Of a DNA stretch of 64,000 nt, positions 16,592 through 25,345 are shown piece after piece. Within the stretch, counting starts at the first letter, position 1. Each line of letters begins with the position of its first letter. The notes beneath the pieces were generated by a model, which saw only the letters and a program-made list of their open reading frames with translations, made no database searches and had not been told where the DNA came from. Location of the stretch: positions 62,001 through 126,000 of the forward strand of contig NZ_JAAVJI010000006.1 in assembly GCF_012033695.1 (NCBI RefSeq), read 5' to 3'. Origin of the DNA: Pseudomonas quercus (GTDB lineage: Bacteria > Pseudomonadota > Gammaproteobacteria > Pseudomonadales > Pseudomonadaceae). The position numbers and the translations under genes are program-made.

Positions 16592-16624
16592 CCACTGGCC
16601 ACTATGCAAAATAATGGCCAGTGG
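16592..16624 (+). terminator. Stem-loop after rlmL
   Basis: CCACTGGCCA (16592-16601) pairs with TGGCCAGTGG (16615-16624) around a 13-base AT-rich loop. It lies 34 bases after the rlmL stop. The T-tract is poor, so this is a likely but weak terminator. Confidence 0.55.
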
Positions 16625-16680
16625 CTATAAGTCTTGCAGGCCTGTGCGGGTGGAGCGCGCAGGTTTCATGAGTACTCTGT

Positions 16681-19065
16681 ATGTTGCCTCGAACGGACAC
16701 CGCAAAGATTTTCGGCTTCATCAATGAAGGCGCCAGCGCCTGGCGCGTTTTGCTGCTGGGGCTGCTACTTGGCCTTACTGTCACGGCTGCACTCGTCGTC
16801 ACGTCAAGCCTGCTTTCCCGCCAGCAGGTCCAGCAGCGTTTCGAGCTGCTGGCTAGTGAGCGTACGGCACGCATCGAAGAGCGGTTGATGGACCAGACGG
16901 GACGGCTGGACAGCCTGCGGCGATTTGCTACCTGGGCCGAGCCGTTGACGGAAAGGGCATTTGAGGGCTTCTCTCAGCCGTTGCTGACGCGCACTCGGGG
17001 TTACTCCTGGATGCCTGTAGTCAGTGCACAGGACCGCGCACGGTTCGAAGCCCAGGCAGGCTTCCCTATACAAGTGCTAGGGCCTTCTGGCGAGCTGGTT
17101 GATTCGCTGCCAGCGCAAACGTATTTTCCAATCTATTTCAACACACTGGCCGGTGGAGGTAGGGCGCCCTATGGCTTCGATGTGGGCTCTAGCCCCGAAC
17201 GACGCAGCACCCTCAACAACGCCTTGGCGAGCCAGGGGCTAGCCGCCTCCGCACCGCTGGACCTGATTGGCCTTGACTCACCCTATAACCGAGGGGTGCT
17301 GGTGGTTGCCCCAGTCTACCATTGGCGTACGCCTTCATCGGGCCAGGCGGCACCGCGGCTGCGAGGGTTCGTTAGCGCGATCGTCAGCGTGCACGAGCTC
17401 CTGGCCAATGGGTTGCCGGACCCTCAGGAAGATAATCTCTGCGTCCGTATCCTGGACCTCTCAAACCCAGGGCAACAGGAAGTGCTGTATGCCTCGGACA
17501 ACCAAAGCGGTGATACCGGCCTGGCCATGAGCCGGTTGTTGCACCTTGCAGACCGTAGCTATCGCATCGAACTCAGCCCCAGCCAGGTATTCATGAGCAA
17601 CAACCGGTCGGCAATCGCTTTGTCGATCGGAGTGCTTGGCACGTTGCTGACGCTGTTGCTGTGCGTGCTGTTGTACAGCCTGGTGACCCAGCGTCAGCGG
17701 GCCTTGCGCCTGGTCAGCCAGCGCACTGACGAGCTCAGCCGAAGCGAGCAACAGTTGCGCCATACCCATGCTCAGCTCAAGAGCATTCTGGATGCTGCGA
17801 CCGAGGTGGCAATCATTGGTACGGACCTGTCCGGCATGATCACGACGTTCAACGCCGGTGCCGAGCGTATGTTTGGTTACAGCGAGACGCAGGTCACTCA
17901 ACAGATGCGACTGGGGGATTTTCACCTTCACAGCGAACTGGCCAACCGTGCCGGTGAACTGGAGTACCGCCTTGGGCGACCTATTTCCACCATGGACGCC
18001 ATGCTGTACAACGATGAGCCGTCGGGTTCCCCTGAGGCCCACCACTGGACCCTGGTACGTAGCGACGGATCAAGCTTGACCGCCAACATGCTGGTCACCG
18101 CGATGCACGATGAGCACGCCGAACTCATCGGTTACCTGGCTGTGTGTATCGATGTGACCGAGAGCCTGCGCACACTTCAGGCATTGGCTGCGCGCGACCG
18201 TCTGCTTGAGCGGCTCAGTGCAGAGGTACCCGGTGGCATCTTCCAGCTCAGGTTCGATAACGACGGTTCTTCAGCGTTCGTCTACGCCAGTCGCGGGCTG
18301 GAGGCTATCTACGAAATCGACCTGGCGACGCTGGCGCAAGACGCTTCGGGCGTGTTCGAGCGTGTTCACCCTGACGATGAAGCAGACTTGCGAGCGTCTA
18401 TCGTGGTGTCCGCCCGCCAGCTGACTCGGTGGCAGGCCGAGTACCGCGTGTGCCTGCCGCTGCGCGGTGAGCGCTGGGTGCGAGGAGAAGCTACACCCGA
18501 ACGGCTGGCAGGTGGGAGCGTGTTGTGGCACGGCTACCTTTCCGACATCAGCGACCTCAAGCGCGTGGAGCACGAGCTGCGCAGGCTGTCTGTTACCGAC
18601 GCGCTTACGGGCATTCATAACCGTCGTTATTTTCAAGAGCGTTTGGAGGCCGAGCTTGACCGGGCCCGTCGTGAACGCTCAAGTTTGGCGATAGTGATGC
18701 TGGATATTGACCACTTCAAGCGCATCAATGACCGGTTTGGGCATCCTGTCGGCGATCGTGTGTTGCAGGCTATCTGTCGCACCTTCAGCCAGCGGCTGCG
18801 CCGTAACGATGTGTTTTGCCGCCTGGGTGGGGAGGAGTTTGCCGTACTGTGTGCGGGCAGCAACCTGGAGCAGGCGCACTGCCTGGCTATGGAGCTGTGG
18901 CAGGCGGTGAGGGGCACGCCTGTCGAGGGGGTAGGCCAGGTAACTGCCAGTTTTGGGGTGGCAGGCTGGCGCACTGGCGAAAGCGGCGAGGCCTTGCTTG
19001 CGCGGGCTGACGCCGGTGTGTACCTGGCCAAGCAGAGCGGGCGTGACCAGGTGGTGCAAGGCTGA
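16681..19065 (+). CDS. Membrane diguanylate cyclase with CHASE and PAS domains
   Basis: A 794-residue sensor cyclase. An N-terminal membrane helix (about 20-45) is followed by a periplasmic CHASE domain (about 50-290) and a second helix (IALSIGVLGTLLTLLLCVLLY). Two PAS regions lie at about 355-500 and 505-625, and a GGDEF domain at the C-terminus. The active-site loop is GGEEF (residues 716-720), and an intact inhibitory-site RRND lies five residues upstream, so product feedback is expected. SVTDALTGIHNRRYFQERLE begins the cyclase domain in the standard way. No EAL domain is present. The ligand is unknown. The stop lies two bases from the stop of convergent dacB. Confidence 0.92.
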   Translation: MLPRTDTAKIFGFINEGASAWRVLLLGLLLGLTVTAALVVTSSLLSRQQVQQRFELLASERTARIEERLMDQTGRLDSLRRFATWAEPLTERAFEGFSQPLLTRTRGYSWMPVVSAQDRARFEAQAGFPIQVLGPSGELVDSLPAQTYFPIYFNTLAGGGRAPYGFDVGSSPERRSTLNNALASQGLAASAPLDLIGLDSPYNRGVLVVAPVYHWRTPSSGQAAPRLRGFVSAIVSVHELLANGLPDPQEDNLCVRILDLSNPGQQEVLYASDNQSGDTGLAMSRLLHLADRSYRIELSPSQVFMSNNRSAIALSIGVLGTLLTLLLCVLLYSLVTQRQRALRLVSQRTDELSRSEQQLRHTHAQLKSILDAATEVAIIGTDLSGMITTFNAGAERMFGYSETQVTQQMRLGDFHLHSELANRAGELEYRLGRPISTMDAMLYNDEPSGSPEAHHWTLVRSDGSSLTANMLVTAMHDEHAELIGYLAVCIDVTESLRTLQALAARDRLLERLSAEVPGGIFQLRFDNDGSSAFVYASRGLEAIYEIDLATLAQDASGVFERVHPDDEADLRASIVVSARQLTRWQAEYRVCLPLRGERWVRGEATPERLAGGSVLWHGYLSDISDLKRVEHELRRLSVTDALTGIHNRRYFQERLEAELDRARRERSSLAIVMLDIDHFKRINDRFGHPVGDRVLQAICRTFSQRLRRNDVFCRLGGEEFAVLCAGSNLEQAHCLAMELWQAVRGTPVEGVGQVTASFGVAGWRTGESGEALLARADAGVYLAKQSGRDQVVQG

Positions 19066-19067
19066 TA

Positions 19068-20519
19068 TCAGGGCAAGGCGGCTGTCGTCGCCACACGAGG
19101 CTGGTTGTAGAGGTCCAGCAGCACCTGATCCAGCACTGAGCGAGCGCCCCACGGCTTGGGGTCGTTCAAGATGGCGACCACCGCCCATGTATTGCCGTTC
19201 ACGTCCCGGCTAAAGCCTGCTATCGCTCGAACCGTGTTCAAGGTGCCAGTCTTGATATGCCCTTCACCGGCCATGGTCGTACGCTTGAGGCGCTTGCGCA
19301 TGGTGCCGTCCATGCCCACCAGCGGCATGGAACTCATGAACTCCGCCGCATAGGGGCTACGCCAGGCCGCTTGCAGCAGGCTGGCCATTTCTCGTGCACT
19401 CACGCGCTCGGCACGGGACAGGCCGCTGCCGTTCTCCATGACCAGGTGAGGGGACGTGATGCCTTTTTTCGCCAGCCATTGGCGGATCATGCGCTGTGCG
19501 GCTTTGGCGTCATCAAGGTCGGCATCCGTACGGAACTGGGCGCCAATGGTCAGGAACAACTGCTGAGCCATGGTGTTGTTGCTGTACTTGTTGATGTCGC
19601 GGATGACTTCAGCCAGGTCCGGTGAAAAAGCCCTGGCGAGCAGGCGAGCATTCTTGGGGACCACGCCATCGCGGTCTGCACCGCTGATGCTGCCGCCCAG
19701 CTCGGACCAGATGGCGCGGATAGCACCTGCCGAGTAGGCGAAGTGGTCCAGTAGCGAGAGGTAGGTCTGCGAGCTGCAGCCATCGGCCAGTTGCCCACTG
19801 ACCACAACATTGATGCCATCAGCCTGGGGCACCGGGTTGTACCGTACTTCGCCTGTGCACTTGCTGCCGGCAATGGCTTTGACCTGGTTGTCCAGGTGAA
19901 TGGTGCCTATGGGCGGCTCTACCGCTACAGACACCTTGCCACCGTCATTGCGAGCAACGAAACGCATGGCTTTGAGGTTGATCATCAAAGCATCCGGGCG
20001 CACCAGGAATGGCGCGTTTTCGTCGTTGCCGTCGTCATTGAATGCTGGCAGCACGGGCTGCTTGAAGAAGCTGCGGTCCAGCACCAGGTCGCCTGTGATC
20101 TGTTGTACACCGTTGGCACGAAGGTCGCGCATCAGGAGCCACAGCTTTTCCATGTTCAGCTTGGGGTCGCCGCCGCCCTTCACATAAAGGTTGCCGCGCA
20201 ATACGCCGTTGCTGAGCGTACCGTCGGTATAGAACTCGGTTTTCCATTGAAAGGTCGGCCCCAGCAACTCCAGGGCGGCGAAGGTGGTGACCAGCTTCAT
20301 GGTGGAGGCTGGGTTGACGGACACATCGGCATTGAACAGGGTGGTGGAACCGGGGCCACTCAAGGGGAGCATTGCCAGGGACAAGGCATTGTCGTTGAGC
20401 TTGCTGGCCTTTAGGGCCTGTTCCACTTTGGGCGTAAGCCCGGCGGGGGCCGCGTGCAGCGGCGCAACACCTGCCAGCAGCAAGCCGGCAACTAACCAGG
20501 GGCGCAAGGTTTTGATCAT
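19068..20519 (-). CDS. dacB: D-alanyl-D-alanine carboxypeptidase/endopeptidase (PBP4, DacB)
   Basis: A 483-residue class C low-molecular-mass penicillin-binding protein of the periplasm that trims or cleaves peptidoglycan cross-links. The signal peptide is MIKTLRPWLVAGLLLAG...HAAP, cut near residue 24. All three active-site motifs are present: S72-T-M-K75, SNN (YSNNTMAQQ), and KTG (HIKTGTLN). The large insertion between the first two motifs is typical of DacB. I chose the ATG at 20519 because it gives a clean signal peptide; longer frames up to 20591 add an unlikely tail. In pseudomonads DacB loss is linked to AmpC induction. Confidence 0.94.
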   Translation of the reverse strand: MIKTLRPWLVAGLLLAGVAPLHAAPAGLTPKVEQALKASKLNDNALSLAMLPLSGPGSTTLFNADVSVNPASTMKLVTTFAALELLGPTFQWKTEFYTDGTLSNGVLRGNLYVKGGGDPKLNMEKLWLLMRDLRANGVQQITGDLVLDRSFFKQPVLPAFNDDGNDENAPFLVRPDALMINLKAMRFVARNDGGKVSVAVEPPIGTIHLDNQVKAIAGSKCTGEVRYNPVPQADGINVVVSGQLADGCSSQTYLSLLDHFAYSAGAIRAIWSELGGSISGADRDGVVPKNARLLARAFSPDLAEVIRDINKYSNNTMAQQLFLTIGAQFRTDADLDDAKAAQRMIRQWLAKKGITSPHLVMENGSGLSRAERVSAREMASLLQAAWRSPYAAEFMSSMPLVGMDGTMRKRLKRTTMAGEGHIKTGTLNTVRAIAGFSRDVNGNTWAVVAILNDPKPWGARSVLDQVLLDLYNQPRVATTAALP

Positions 20520-20728
20520 GAATACAGAACTCTGAGGCGCGCTTGAAGTAAGGAGCATGAAAAGATGAAGGCTCCCGTTAAAGTTGCGCATTATGCCTGA
20601 TGCACTGCCGGGCTGGGCGCAGACTGGAACCGGCTGTAGGAAAATTTACGTCTTGTGGTACACCCGCCCGGCAATTCTCGCGCTTAACTGATACAGTGCC
20701 GCGCTCGAAACTCATGAGGATTTACCCA

Positions 20729-21076
20729 ATGGCTACAAACCGCTCCCGCCGCCTGCGCAAAAAACTGTGCGTAGACGAATTCCAGGAACTGGGCTTCGAA
20801 TTGAACCTGGCGTTCAAGGAAAGCCTGAGCGAAGCCGAGATCGATGCCTTCCTGGTGGACTTCCTTCGGGATGCCATGAAAGCCAACGGCGTCGACTATG
20901 TAGGTGGCGATGATTTCGGCCTAGTGTGCCTGGCCAAGCGCGGCTCGGTCAGCGAAGAACAACGCGCCGCGGTCGAAACCTGGCTCAAAGGCCGTAGCGA
21001 ACTGACCAACATCGAAGTCAGCCCACTGCTGGACGTGTGGTATCCGGAAAAGCCGGTCAACACCACCGCCGCCTGA
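20729..21076 (+). CDS. yggL: YggL family 50S ribosome-binding protein (DUF469)
   Basis: A 115-residue DUF469 protein: MATNRSRRLRKKLCVDEFQELGFELN is a basic N-terminus followed by the family core and the acidic segment DAFLVDFLRDAM. The E. coli homologue binds the 50S subunit and has been implicated in assembly. GAGGA precedes the ATG at 20729; the longer frame to 20600 is not supported. Monocistronic, facing a hairpin terminator and then the convergent response-regulator gene. Confidence 0.9.
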   Translation: MATNRSRRLRKKLCVDEFQELGFELNLAFKESLSEAEIDAFLVDFLRDAMKANGVDYVGGDDFGLVCLAKRGSVSEEQRAAVETWLKGRSELTNIEVSPLLDVWYPEKPVNTTAA

Positions 21077-21093
21077 TGAATGCCTTGCAGGGC

Positions 21094-21123
21094 GCAGAGC
21101 GGCCGTTCGCGAACGGCTTCTGC
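21094..21123. terminator. Hairpin between yggL and the LuxR-type regulator
   Basis: GCCGTTC-GC-GAACGGC (21102-21117) is a perfect 16-bp palindrome, flanked by GCAGA (21094-21098) and TCTGC (21119-21123) that can extend the stem. It sits between convergent genes and likely stops both. Confidence 0.65.
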
Positions 21124-21159
21124 CTCCTGCAAGGGCAGCGGCCCATGCTTGCAGCTGCC

Positions 21160-21783
21160 CTACACCACCGCGTTTCTTTTCGCGATGTCCAGCAGGTCTA
21201 CCAGTGACCTGGCTTTTAGCTTGTTCATCAGCCGTTTCTTGTACGTACTGACCGTTTTGTTACTGAGAAACATGCCTTCCGCAATTTCCCGATTTGTCCG
21301 CCCCTGGGCAAACATCTGCAGCACCATCAGTTCACGGTCATTGACGTGTTGGAACAATGCCAACTCCAGCTTGCGTTCCGGATCATCGGTAGTGTCCAAG
21401 GTCAGGCTGGGAAAGTAGTTGTAGCCCGCGAACACCGCCCGTACCGCACTGACCAATTCCGTAAGGTCTTCAACCTTGCAGACATAGCCAGCAGCGCCCA
21501 GCTGCATGCAGCGCATGGCAAATAGCTGCGGGGCCTGCGCCGTCAGAACCAGAATGCGACAGGGCATACCCATGGCTTGAAAACGCCCTAGCACTTCCAG
21601 GCCATCCAGCCGAGGCAGGCTGATATCCAGGATAATCAACTGCGGCATGCGCTCGCGCACCATACGCATGCCGTCTACGCCATTGTCCGTTTCGCCAATG
21701 ATTTCGTAGCCTTCGTTCTCAAGCACCATTCGCACGGCTAGCCGGCTGACCGGATGATCTTCAATGATAAGTACCGAACCCAT
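21160..21783 (-). CDS. Two-component response regulator, LuxR/FixJ type
   Basis: A 207-residue NarL-family regulator. The receiver domain (1-120) has the acidic pair E8-D9, phospho-acceptor D53 (LIILDISLPRLDG) and K103. The C-terminal LuxR helix-turn-helix (about 140-200) has NDRELMVLQMFAQGRTNREIAEGMFLS in pieces and KTVSTYKKRLMNKLKA. It resembles the RocA/BvgA-like regulators found beside dgt in Pseudomonas, which cooperate with unlinked hybrid kinases. No kinase gene is adjacent; the hybrid kinase at 26236-28206 is the nearest histidine kinase but has its own receiver. Target genes are unknown. Confidence 0.9.
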   Translation of the reverse strand: MGSVLIIEDHPVSRLAVRMVLENEGYEIIGETDNGVDGMRMVRERMPQLIILDISLPRLDGLEVLGRFQAMGMPCRILVLTAQAPQLFAMRCMQLGAAGYVCKVEDLTELVSAVRAVFAGYNYFPSLTLDTTDDPERKLELALFQHVNDRELMVLQMFAQGRTNREIAEGMFLSNKTVSTYKKRLMNKLKARSLVDLLDIAKRNAVV

Positions 21784-21891
21784 TCCTGCATCCTTGTCGC
21801 AATCAGGAGCAGGACCTTAGCTCACTTGTGGCCTGGCAGGGGGTGGTGGCAGGTATATCAGACTATTCCATGTCAGTGGCCGCAGGCGCCC

Positions 21892-23223
21892 TTATACGGG
21901 GATCGCGCGCCCGGTCATTTCACTGGCCATTTCACTGGCATAGCTGTCTGTCATGCCCGCAATAAAGTCGATCATCCGCAGAAACGCAGCATGCAGAGGC
22001 CAGTTGGGCTCGGGGGCACTGCTGCCCATCAGGTCAAGAATTCGCCTGTTCTTGAAAGACAAGCGTGCCCCGCCGTGCTGTTCGAGCGCTGCGCCACAGA
22101 ACGCATTGAGCAGTACTTCAAGGGTGGTATAGGCCCCGATTTCGTGGAGGGTCTTGCGCTTGTCCTGGAATATCTTCTGGCGCGCAATATCCTTGGCGCC
22201 CAGCACACAACGCTTGGCAGGGCCGGACATGTGTTCCACCAGGTCACCTGAAAGCGTCCCCGCCAGCAGTGCTTTCTGCTGCTCCACAAACGCCCTTGCC
22301 GCAGCATTGGTCAGGTGCTCGATCGCCTTGCCCCGCAGAATGGCGAGCTTGCGGCGCTGAGCCTCGCGGGCGCTCAGCTGCCGATAGGTTTCAGGAACGT
22401 CGTCACCGACCAGATCCAGCAGCAGGGTTTCCACTTCCTGATATTCGAGCAGGCCCATTTCAAGCCCATCTTCCAGATCGATCAGGGCGTAGCAGATGTC
22501 GTCTGCCGCTTCCATCAGGTAAACCAGCGGGTGACGTGCCCAGCGATGAGGCTCCAGTTGGGGCATCCCCAGGCGCCCGGCAATCTGTTCCAGCACAGGC
22601 AGTTCGCTCTGGTAGCAGCCAAATTTGTGTTTCTTGTAGCCTAGTGAATCTGCATGCCGGGCAGTCCAAGGGTATTTCAGGTACGTGCCCAATGTGGCAT
22701 AGGTCAGGCGCATGCCACCTTCGAACTGGTGATACTCCAGTTGGGTCAGCACTCTGAGGCCCTGAGCGTTACCCTCGAAGTTGAGAAAGTCCAGGCGTTC
22801 GCTGTCGTTCATGCTGTCGAGCCAGCCGCGCCCAGCTGCCTGCTGGAACCATGAACGAATGGCATCCTCCCCAGAGTGGCCGAAGGGCGGGTTGCCGATG
22901 TCGTGGGCAAGGCAAGCGGACTGGACCACCATGCCCAGATCAGCAGCATCGCACCAGGCAGGTAGCTCACTGCGCAGGGTTTCGCCCACTTGCATACCCA
23001 ACGAGCGGCCCACGCAGCTTACTTCCAGAGAGTGGGTGAGGCGGGTATGAATATGGTCATTGCTTGAGACAGGATGCACCTGGGTCTTTCGCCCCAGGCG
23101 CCGAAAAGCGCCAGAAAAGATGATGCGGTCGTGGTCCTTGTGGAAAGGGCTACGGCCGATCTCTTCGGCAGTGTGCAGGGGTTTCCCCAGCCGTTCGCGG
23201 GTAAGCAGTGTGTGCCAGTCCAA
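21892..23223 (-). CDS. dgt: Deoxyguanosinetriphosphate triphosphohydrolase-like protein
   Basis: A 443-residue HD-domain dNTPase that hydrolyses dNTP to deoxynucleoside and triphosphate. Metal-binding residues are visible in RLTHSLEV (H64) and [17 protein letters not shown] (H107-D108). The N-terminal [18 protein letters not shown] is the family signature. Length suits the type 2 dGTPase-like subfamily of pseudomonads rather than the longer E. coli Dgt, so substrate range may be broader than dGTP. The ATG at 23223 follows aggagaattg (AGGAG, 7-base spacing). It is on the same strand as the membrane-protein operon upstream, with 67 bp between. Confidence 0.93.
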   Translation of the reverse strand: MDWHTLLTRERLGKPLHTAEEIGRSPFHKDHDRIIFSGAFRRLGRKTQVHPVSSNDHIHTRLTHSLEVSCVGRSLGMQVGETLRSELPAWCDAADLGMVVQSACLAHDIGNPPFGHSGEDAIRSWFQQAAGRGWLDSMNDSERLDFLNFEGNAQGLRVLTQLEYHQFEGGMRLTYATLGTYLKYPWTARHADSLGYKKHKFGCYQSELPVLEQIAGRLGMPQLEPHRWARHPLVYLMEAADDICYALIDLEDGLEMGLLEYQEVETLLLDLVGDDVPETYRQLSAREAQRRKLAILRGKAIEHLTNAAARAFVEQQKALLAGTLSGDLVEHMSGPAKRCVLGAKDIARQKIFQDKRKTLHEIGAYTTLEVLLNAFCGAALEQHGGARLSFKNRRILDLMGSSAPEPNWPLHAAFLRMIDFIAGMTDSYASEMASEMTGRAIPV

Positions 23224-23290
23224 GGCAATTCTCCTTTAGCGTTGGCCTAGCTTCATAGCTTTGAAGGGCTGGAGCAACCACCAAACCGTA

Positions 23291-23626
23291 TCAACGTCTG
23301 CTCGCACTCTGCAGCAGCTTGAGCAGCGGGACCAGGCTGACCGCCAGCTTGGTCAGCTTGCCCACGGTACCGATGCCACCTTTGCGGGCCCCTTTGCCTG
23401 ACAGAAAGCCCAGCAGGCTTACCATACCCACACCCCACAATGGCGCATGACGCACGCCCAGGTTCTTCCCAAGGCCCTGGCCCATAGTACGGAACCGTGA
23501 CAGTGGGTTGATCATTTGGCGTGAGGACTGGCGTATTTCCTGGCGGTGCATTTCCATACGCAGGCGGATCAGGGCCTTGCGCATTTCGCGGCGGTTAGCG
23601 CCAGTGGGCGCACTGTGTCGGTTCAT
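23291..23626 (-). CDS. Uncharacterised basic membrane protein, third gene of a DUF883/YqjE-type operon
   Basis: A 111-residue, very basic protein. The first half (MRKALIRLRMEMHRQEIRQ) is arginine-rich and helical; the second half has two short hydrophobic stretches (WGVGMVSLLGFLSG and LTKLAVSLVPLLKLL). I do not recognise a named domain; position corresponds to YqjK in the E. coli yqjDEK set. Its ATG overlaps the stop of the YqjE-like gene by four bases, so it is translationally coupled and probably acts with its two upstream partners at the inner membrane. Confidence 0.75.
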   Translation of the reverse strand: MNRHSAPTGANRREMRKALIRLRMEMHRQEIRQSSRQMINPLSRFRTMGQGLGKNLGVRHAPLWGVGMVSLLGFLSGKGARKGGIGTVGKLTKLAVSLVPLLKLLQSASRR

Positions 23627-24027
23627 GGCAACAAACGCTCCCGGTCGTTGGCAAGTTCTTCGAGGGTGGCGTGGAAAGGCGACGACTCATCGAAGATGGC
23701 TGCCTTGAGCCGCATGGCACAGAACAGGCCTGCAAGCAGGTAGAACACGCACAAACCAATCATGCCGGGGATACGGTAGTTATCCCACAACAGGATCAGC
23801 ACCAGCCCCGATAACGCCACCAATGCCAGTAGGGCAAACACCAGTGACAGGCCGGCGAACAACAGCAGGCTCAGGGTGCGCGCCTTCTGTTCCTGCAGTT
23901 CGATGCCAAGCAGTTCGATATGGCTGTGCAACCACCCTAGCAGCGCGCCGCCCAGCCGACGACCAGCCGACCCGGTAGTCTCGCCTGCAGGCGGTGGGAG
24001 GGAGGTGGATTCGCTGTCTTGGTTCAT
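23623..24027 (-). CDS. YqjE-like inner-membrane protein (phage-holin superfamily 3)
   Basis: A 134-residue protein with two adjacent membrane helices, LSLLLFAGLSLVFALLALVAL and LVLILLWDNYRIPGMIGLCV followed by FYLLAGLFCAM, in the pattern of the YqjE/holin 3-6 superfamily. Despite the family name there is no phage context; members are chromosomal companions of DUF883 proteins. It starts one base after the DUF883 stop and overlaps the next gene by 4 bp. Role unknown; stress-related membrane organisation is the usual guess. Confidence 0.82.
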   Translation of the reverse strand: MNQDSESTSLPPPAGETTGSAGRRLGGALLGWLHSHIELLGIELQEQKARTLSLLLFAGLSLVFALLALVALSGLVLILLWDNYRIPGMIGLCVFYLLAGLFCAMRLKAAIFDESSPFHATLEELANDRERLLP

Positions 24028-24028
24028 A

Positions 24029-24343
24029 TCAGCGCCTTGTAGCCAGCAGGCCTACCAGAAAGCCCACGCCAGCGGCGATGCCGACGGCGGGCAGCGGGTT
24101 AGCCTGCACGTAGTCTTCAGCTGCTACCAGTGCAGCAGCACCTTGTTCACGCAGTTGAAGCTCAGTTTCCTTGAGAGACGCACGGGCCTTGATCAGGCTT
24201 TCCTTGATCTGCTCACGCAGCTCATCGGCTTGCTCGCCTGCCAAGGTCGCCGTGTGTGCCAACAGCTTCTCGGTATCGCTGATGAGCGTCTGGAAATCTG
24301 CAGTCAACACGTCTTGAGCGGTATTCAGGGTATCGCGGGGCAT
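24029..24343 (-). CDS. DUF883 protein, ElaB/YqjD family
   Basis: A 104-residue tail-anchored protein. The long amphipathic helical region (residues ~10-75: LISDTEKLLAHTATLAGEQ...) is a likely coiled coil; the C-terminal YVQANPLPAVGIAAGVGFLVG is the diagnostic DUF883 membrane anchor, ending in LLATRR. E. coli ElaB and YqjD are stationary-phase inner-membrane proteins that bind ribosomes. A strong AAGGAGG precedes the ATG. First gene of a three-gene operon reading towards dgt. Confidence 0.88.
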   Translation of the reverse strand: MPRDTLNTAQDVLTADFQTLISDTEKLLAHTATLAGEQADELREQIKESLIKARASLKETELQLREQGAAALVAAEDYVQANPLPAVGIAAGVGFLVGLLATRR

Positions 24344-24569
24344 GGCGTCCTCCTTGGTTGGGCTTTGAAGTTCGAGTCCCGTTGCCTCCCCAAGGTTCAG
24401 CGTTTAGCCAGACCATTTTCGCCACGGGCACTTTTGTGCAGTGCGGGCAAGCCTTGGGCAGGGTGAACGCAAAGCCACGTTCAGTGACGGTAGGCGTGCG
24501 GTGGCTGGCCCTATCGCAGGCGTCTAGAATGCAGAGACTGTGCCCTCAACCTGAAGGTCGCCCATTACC

Positions 24570-24806
24570 ATGTGTCCAGAATGCCAGCTTTTTGTGGTGC
24601 TTAACTGCTCGCGCTGTGCGCTAGCCGAGTCAACCTTGTTGCCGCTCGTGGAGCATGGCCTGTGGTTGGAGCTGGTTGATGTACACGAAGCCGGTGGGCT
24701 GCCGCCAAGCTACCTGTCACGTGCGCCGCTGCTGCGCCGTGTAGACACAGGTGCCACGCTGGATTGGCCGTTCAACGCCGACCAGGTTGTTCACTTCCTG
24801 AAATAA
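24570..24806 (+). CDS. Glutaredoxin-like protein (DUF836)
   Basis: A 78-residue thioredoxin-fold protein. After a short beta strand (LFVVLN) comes the redox motif C13-S-R-C16 at the start of a helix (LAESTLLPLVEHG), then LELVDV and a conserved P-region (YLSRAPLLRRV), as in the DUF836 glutaredoxin family. An additional CxxC (C2-P-E-C5) sits at the extreme N-terminus, which is unusual. The substrate is unknown. A TAGAAT at 24525-24530 could be its -10. It stands alone between the DUF883 operon and the SOS-box gene. Confidence 0.75.
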   Translation: MCPECQLFVVLNCSRCALAESTLLPLVEHGLWLELVDVHEAGGLPPSYLSRAPLLRRVDTGATLDWPFNADQVVHFLK

Positions 24807-24888
24807 CCTGAGCTCTGCCAATCGCAGTAAAGCGTTGCACAATACGCTGCATTGGATTTGCGCAGGCTGGGGCGCGCGCACGTTGCCT

Positions 24889-24925
24889 TTGAAGGCACGT
24901 CAATTTATGCTGTATAAAAATACAG
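24889..24925 (+). promoter_or_regulatory. LexA-controlled promoter: SOS box over the -10
   Basis: CTGT-ataaaaat-ACAG at 24910-24925 is a perfect LexA box (CTGT-N8-ACAG). It overlaps TATAAA (24913-24918), which is 18 bases from TTGAAG (24889-24894), a plausible sigma-70 promoter. LexA bound here would block polymerase directly. Confidence 0.85.
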
Positions 24926-24964
24926 TATGCGCCCAGCGTTGCGCCAGCATTCTAAGGAAGGCGT

Positions 24965-25291
24965 GTGATCAATATTCAACAGCTTAAAACCAGCGTAAAC
25001 CGCATGTCGCCGGAAACTGTCTTTGAGGCGGTGCTTGACCTGCGCCTTGATGGGCTGGTCATGGAAGGCAAAACGCCTTTTGGCAAGCTTCACTTCAATA
25101 CCTGCTTTGCTGAAATCGAAGCGTTGTTCCAACGCGCGGGCTACCATCAGCGCCTGGACGTGGTAGGCCTCCAAGGGCAGGCTTATGCACTGTTCGACCC
25201 TGCCCGATGGGATGCCGTAGACGTACTTCGATGGCTTGAGGCACAGGCCAAGGCAATCGCGGCAGGCCAGCCGCAAAGCATTGTGCTTTGA
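24965..25291 (+). CDS. Small SOS-regulated protein of unknown function
   Basis: A 108-residue protein I cannot assign to a named family. It is predicted soluble and mixed alpha/beta: SPETVFEAVLDLRLDGLVMEG in the N-terminal half, a central FNTCFAEIEALFQRAGY, and a C-terminal helix LRWLEAQAKAIAAG. No catalytic motif, signal peptide or helix-turn-helix is evident. The GTG start at 24965 follows AAGGAAG. The key fact is its promoter: a perfect LexA box 40 bases upstream covers the -10, so expression should be DNA-damage-induced. It is not RecA, RecX, RecN, DinB, YebG or SulA. No neighbour suggests a partner. Confidence 0.8.
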   Translation: MINIQQLKTSVNRMSPETVFEAVLDLRLDGLVMEGKTPFGKLHFNTCFAEIEALFQRAGYHQRLDVVGLQGQAYALFDPARWDAVDVLRWLEAQAKAIAAGQPQSIVL

Positions 25292-25345
25292 CCCCAGGCT
25301 TGGGCAAGGGATAATTCGTGACCTGTCAGTGATGAGCCTGCAAAC

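Noticed and set aside
23623..24027. Prophage remnant, because of a phage-holin family label
   Set aside because: The two-helix protein sits in a DUF883 operon like E. coli yqjDE; no other phage gene is nearby.
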